Assembly (NCBI RefSeq): GCF_001693485.1
Contig: NZ_MAXC01000007.1
Span: 1 to 64,000 of the forward strand
DNA: 64,000 bases
Origin: Bradyrhizobium sp. LMTR 3
GTDB taxonomy: Bacteria; Pseudomonadota; Alphaproteobacteria; Rhizobiales; Xanthobacteraceae
Reading direction: 5' to 3'
The first letter of the stretch is position 1, and the number at the start of each line of letters is the position of its first letter. Positions 61,118-64,000 of this stretch are shown piece by piece. The position numbers and the translations under genes were made by a program. A model generated the notes under the pieces. That model saw only the letters and a program-made list of their open reading frames with translations. It did no database searches and had not been told where the DNA came from.

Positions 61118-64000
61118 CTAGCGTGCGCGGCGTGAAAACACCGAGATCAGCACCGGCAGCGTCACCAGGATCACCAGCGGCGCCAGCATCATGCCGGTGA
61201 CGACCACGATCGCCAGAGGCTTTTGCACCTGCGAACCGATCCCCTCCGATACCGCCGCCGGCAGCAGGCCGACCCCGGCCACCACGCAGGTCATGAGCAC
61301 CGGCCGCAACTGCAATTCACCGGTGCGGATCACCGCCCGCATCCGCTCATAGCCTTCGTCGATGAGTTGGTTGTACTGCGACAGGATGATGATGCCGTCC
61401 ATCACGGCGATGCCGAACAGCGCAATGAATCCGATTGCCGCCGAGACGCTGAAGGGAATTCCCGAGATCAACAATCCGAGCACGCCGCCGAAGATCGCCA
61501 TCGGGATCACGCTCATCGCGAGCAGCGTATCGACCATCGACCCGAAATTGAAAAACAGCAGCACACCGATCAGCGCCAGGCTGATCGGCACCACGATCGA
61601 CAGCCGCCGGATGGCGTCCTGCAGATTTCCGAATTCGCCAACCCATTCGATCCGCGATCCCGGCGGCAATTGCACCTCGGCGGCGACCTTGTCCTGCGCT
61701 TCATGGATCGCGCTGCCGAGATCGCGGTTGCGGACCGAGAACTTGATCGGCAGGTAGCGCTCCTGTTGTTCGCGGTAGATGTAGGCGGCGCCCGAGATCA
61801 GGTTGATCGAGGCGACCTCGCTGAGCGGGATCTGCGTGATCGTGCCGCCCTGCCCGGCCACGCCGATCCGTAAGTTATGGATCGCCTCCGCGCTCTTGCG
61901 GTATTCGGGCGCGAGGCGAACGATGATCGGGAAATGCCGGTCGCTGCCGGGCTCATAGAGATCGCCAGCGCTGTCGCCGCCGACGGCGACCTTGATGGTG
62001 GCGTTGATATCGCCGGGCGATAGGCCATAGCGTGCCGCGCGGGCACGATCGATATCGATCTGGATTGTGGGTTGGCCGAGCGAAGTGAACACTGCGAGGT
62101 CGGTAACGCCCTGCACCGTGCCGAGCACGGATTTGATCTTTTTGGCGGTGTCAGTCAGCGCCTGCAGGTCGTTGCCATAGAGCTTGATCGAGTTCTCGCC
62201 CTTGACGCCCGAGACGGCCTCCGAGACGTTGTCCTGCAGGTATTGCGAGAAGTTGAACTCGACGCCCGGAAAGTTCTCCTGCAACTGCCCCAGCAATTGC
62301 GCTGTCAGCTCGTCCTTGTCATGGGTATCAGGCCACTCGCTGTTCGGCTTGAGCGGCGCGAAAAACTCCGCATTGAAGAGACCGGCGGCGTCCGTTCCGT
62401 CGTCGGGCCGGCCGTGTTGCGACACCACCGATTCGACCTCAGGACGCGCGCGGATGATCTTGCGCATCTCGTTGACGTAGGCATTGCCCTCCTGCAGCGA
62501 GATGGTCGGCGGCAGCGTGGCGCGGATCCACAAATTGCCCTCTTCCAGCTTGGGCAGGAATTCCAGTCCGAGCAGCCGCGCGAAAGCAATGGTCGTGAGC
62601 ACCAGGACGGCCGCGCCGGTGAGCACGATCCTGCGGTTTACGAGGGCCCATTTCAGCACCGGCACGTACAGCCGGTCGAGCTGTTTCACGATCCAGGTTT
62701 CGGCTTCATCCAGATGCGAGGGCAGGATGATCGCGCTCAACGCCGGCGTCACCGTGAAGGTCGCGATCAGCCCGCCGGCCAGCGCGTAGGCATAAGTCCG
62801 CGCCATCGGCCCGAAGATATTGCCTTCGACGCCGCTCAGCGTGAACAGCGGCAGGAAGGCTGCGATGATGATCGCGGCGGCGAAGAAGATCGAGCGCGAC
62901 ACGTCGATCGCCGCAGACAGGATGGCGTGGCTCTTCATCCCCATCGTGGTGTCGAGCGAGCTGCGCTCGGCTTCCGACAGCGCGCTGGTCTGCGTCAGCC
63001 GCCGGAAGATCGCCTCCACCATGATCACGGTGGCGTCGACGATGAGACCGAAATCGATCGCGCCGACCGACAGCAGATTGGCGGATTCGCCGCGCAACAC
63101 CAGGATGATCACGGCGAAGAACAGCGCGAAGGGGATCGTCGCGCCGACGATCAGCGCGCTGCGGAGATCGCCGAGGAATACCCATTGCAGCAACACGATC
63201 AGGATGATCCCGACCACCATGTTGTGCAGCACCGTATGCGTGGTGATGTCGATCAGATCCTTGCGGTCGTAGATACGCTCGATCTGCACGCCGGGCGGCA
63301 GGATCGAGGAATGATTGATGTCGTGGACGAGCTTTTCGACACGGGCAATGGTCGGCGAACTCTGCTCGCCGCGCCGCATCAGGACGATGCCCTGCACGAT
63401 GTCGTCGTCCTGGTCGAGGCCGGCGATGCCGAGCCGCGGCTTCTCGCCGATCGTGACATGGGCGATGTCGCGCACCAGCACCGGATTGCCGCCGGACTGC
63501 GATACCATCGTGTTGTTGAGGTCGTCGATCGAGCGGATCAGCCCGACGCCGCGCACCACGGCGGATTGCGCGCCGATATTGACGGTGTTGCCGCCGACAT
63601 TGATGTTGGCGTTAGAAACGGCCTGCAGCACCTGCGGCAGCGTCAGCCCGTTGGCGACGAGCTTGTTGAAATCGACCTGCAGCTCGTAGGTCTTGGTCTT
63701 GCCACCCCAGCCGGTGACGTCGATGACGCCGGGCACCGCGCGGAAGCGGCGTTGCAGCACCCAGTCCTGCAGCGTCTTGAGATCGAGCACGCTGTAGTTC
63801 GGCGGGCCCTTCAGGCGGTAGCGAAAAATCTCGCCGGTCGGGCTCAGCGGCGAGATGGTCGGCTGCACGTTGCCCGGCAGTGGCGCGAGCTGCGACAGCC
63901 GGTTCAACACCTGCTGAAGCGCTTCGTCATATGTGTAGTCGAACGAGAACTGCAGCTTGACGTCGGACAATCCGTACAGCGAGATGGTGCGGATGGTGCG
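61118..64000 (-). CDS. CusA/CzcA-type heavy-metal RND efflux pump (5' end beyond the window)
   Basis: An inner-membrane RND pump, 950 residues from the first internal ATG-like position plus at least ten more to the window end, so the N-terminus is cut off. The sequence at the edge (RTIRTISLYGLSDVKLQF) is a normal internal part of CzcA/CusA proteins. Landmarks are VTGWGGKTKTYELQVDFNKL, FAVIILVLRGESANLLSVGAIDFGLIVDATVIMVEAIFRR (the membrane charged core), and the C-terminal AIGFIALFGIAVMDGIIILSQ. It exports Co, Zn, Cd, Cu or Ag; the metal cannot be told. Its membrane-fusion and outer-membrane partners should lie to the right of the window. Confidence 0.9.
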   Translation of the reverse strand, partial: RTIRTISLYGLSDVKLQFSFDYTYDEALQQVLNRLSQLAPLPGNVQPTISPLSPTGEIFRYRLKGPPNYSVLDLKTLQDWVLQRRFRAVPGVIDVTGWGGKTKTYELQVDFNKLVANGLTLPQVLQAVSNANINVGGNTVNIGAQSAVVRGVGLIRSIDDLNNTMVSQSGGNPVLVRDIAHVTIGEKPRLGIAGLDQDDDIVQGIVLMRRGEQSSPTIARVEKLVHDINHSSILPPGVQIERIYDRKDLIDITTHTVLHNMVVGIILIVLLQWVFLGDLRSALIVGATIPFALFFAVIILVLRGESANLLSVGAIDFGLIVDATVIMVEAIFRRLTQTSALSEAERSSLDTTMGMKSHAILSAAIDVSRSIFFAAAIIIAAFLPLFTLSGVEGNIFGPMARTYAYALAGGLIATFTVTPALSAIILPSHLDEAETWIVKQLDRLYVPVLKWALVNRRIVLTGAAVLVLTTIAFARLLGLEFLPKLEEGNLWIRATLPPTISLQEGNAYVNEMRKIIRARPEVESVVSQHGRPDDGTDAAGLFNAEFFAPLKPNSEWPDTHDKDELTAQLLGQLQENFPGVEFNFSQYLQDNVSEAVSGVKGENSIKLYGNDLQALTDTAKKIKSVLGTVQGVTDLAVFTSLGQPTIQIDIDRARAARYGLSPGDINATIKVAVGGDSAGDLYEPGSDRHFPIIVRLAPEYRKSAEAIHNLRIGVAGQGGTITQIPLSEVASINLISGAAYIYREQQERYLPIKFSVRNRDLGSAIHEAQDKVAAEVQLPPGSRIEWVGEFGNLQDAIRRLSIVVPISLALIGVLLFFNFGSMVDTLLAMSVIPMAIFGGVLGLLISGIPFSVSAAIGFIALFGIAVMDGIIILSQYNQLIDEGYERMRAVIRTGELQLRPVLMTCVVAGVGLLPAAVSEGIGSQVQKPLAIVVVTGMMLAPLVILVTLPVLISVFSRRAR

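Overview
The window reads as chromosome from a Bradyrhizobium-like alphaproteobacterium (Nitrobacteraceae, Hyphomicrobiales). It has high GC and strong GC-rich codon bias. It carries gene families typical of this group: TIGR03808 and TIGR03809 side by side, MucR, DUF1491, DUF2336 and DUF5330 proteins, a SigF/NrsF pair, and GTAGGGTGGGC-type dispersed palindromes. The identification rests on gene content and remembered family distributions, not on a search. No rRNA, tRNA, CRISPR array, complete insertion sequence or prophage was seen.

Layout. 0-0.65 kb is an AT-richer edge with a TIR-like (ThsB-type) protein and what looks like the leader of a gene running out of the window. 0.8-12 kb is mostly housekeeping and envelope: a lipoprotein, DUF2336, DUF1491, a peptidoglycan-binding protein coupled to a PAS histidine kinase, SufE, MucR, a GT39-like glycosyltransferase and a sugar epimerase. 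12-17 kb holds an M20 peptidase, a GT87 glycosyltransferase and a HerA-like ATPase (DUF853). 18.3-24.7 kb holds the folate genes folP-folB-folK, then the two methylmalonyl-CoA mutase subunits with a GFA-family gene between them. 24.7-25.3 kb is a HepT toxin gene behind a frameshifted MntA antitoxin. 26.8-31.5 kb holds a tripartite tricarboxylate transporter, the mutase chaperone MeaB and pyroglutamyl peptidase.

31.8-37.3 kb holds the TIGR03808/TIGR03809 pair and a module of ECF sigma factor, membrane anti-sigma factor and exported subtilase. A strong terminator and a possible structured RNA lie downstream of the module. 37.7-42.2 kb holds a diguanylate cyclase, a second DUF2336 protein and a SigF-type sigma factor with its NrsF anti-sigma factor; a promoter-like element and a perfect palindrome lie upstream of sigF. 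43.4-47.5 kb is a tightly coupled four-gene operon around a membrane-anchored, single-ring Clp-like AAA+ ATPase, of no function I can name. 47.7-57.5 kb holds an acyl-CoA hydrolase/transferase, a TolC-like channel, an alpha/beta hydrolase, three uncharacterised genes, a LysM protein and an FAD oxidase. 57.7-61 kb holds a LigI-like amidohydrolase facing a MetF-like reductase/methyltransferase-like operon. The window ends inside a CusA/CzcA-type metal efflux pump.

The best candidates for something undescribed are the AAA+/Sel1 membrane operon (43453-47511), the anti-sigma factor whose outer domain resembles a subtilase propeptide and which sits beside a subtilase gene (34218-37260), and the TIR protein lacking its expected catalytic glutamate (146-631).
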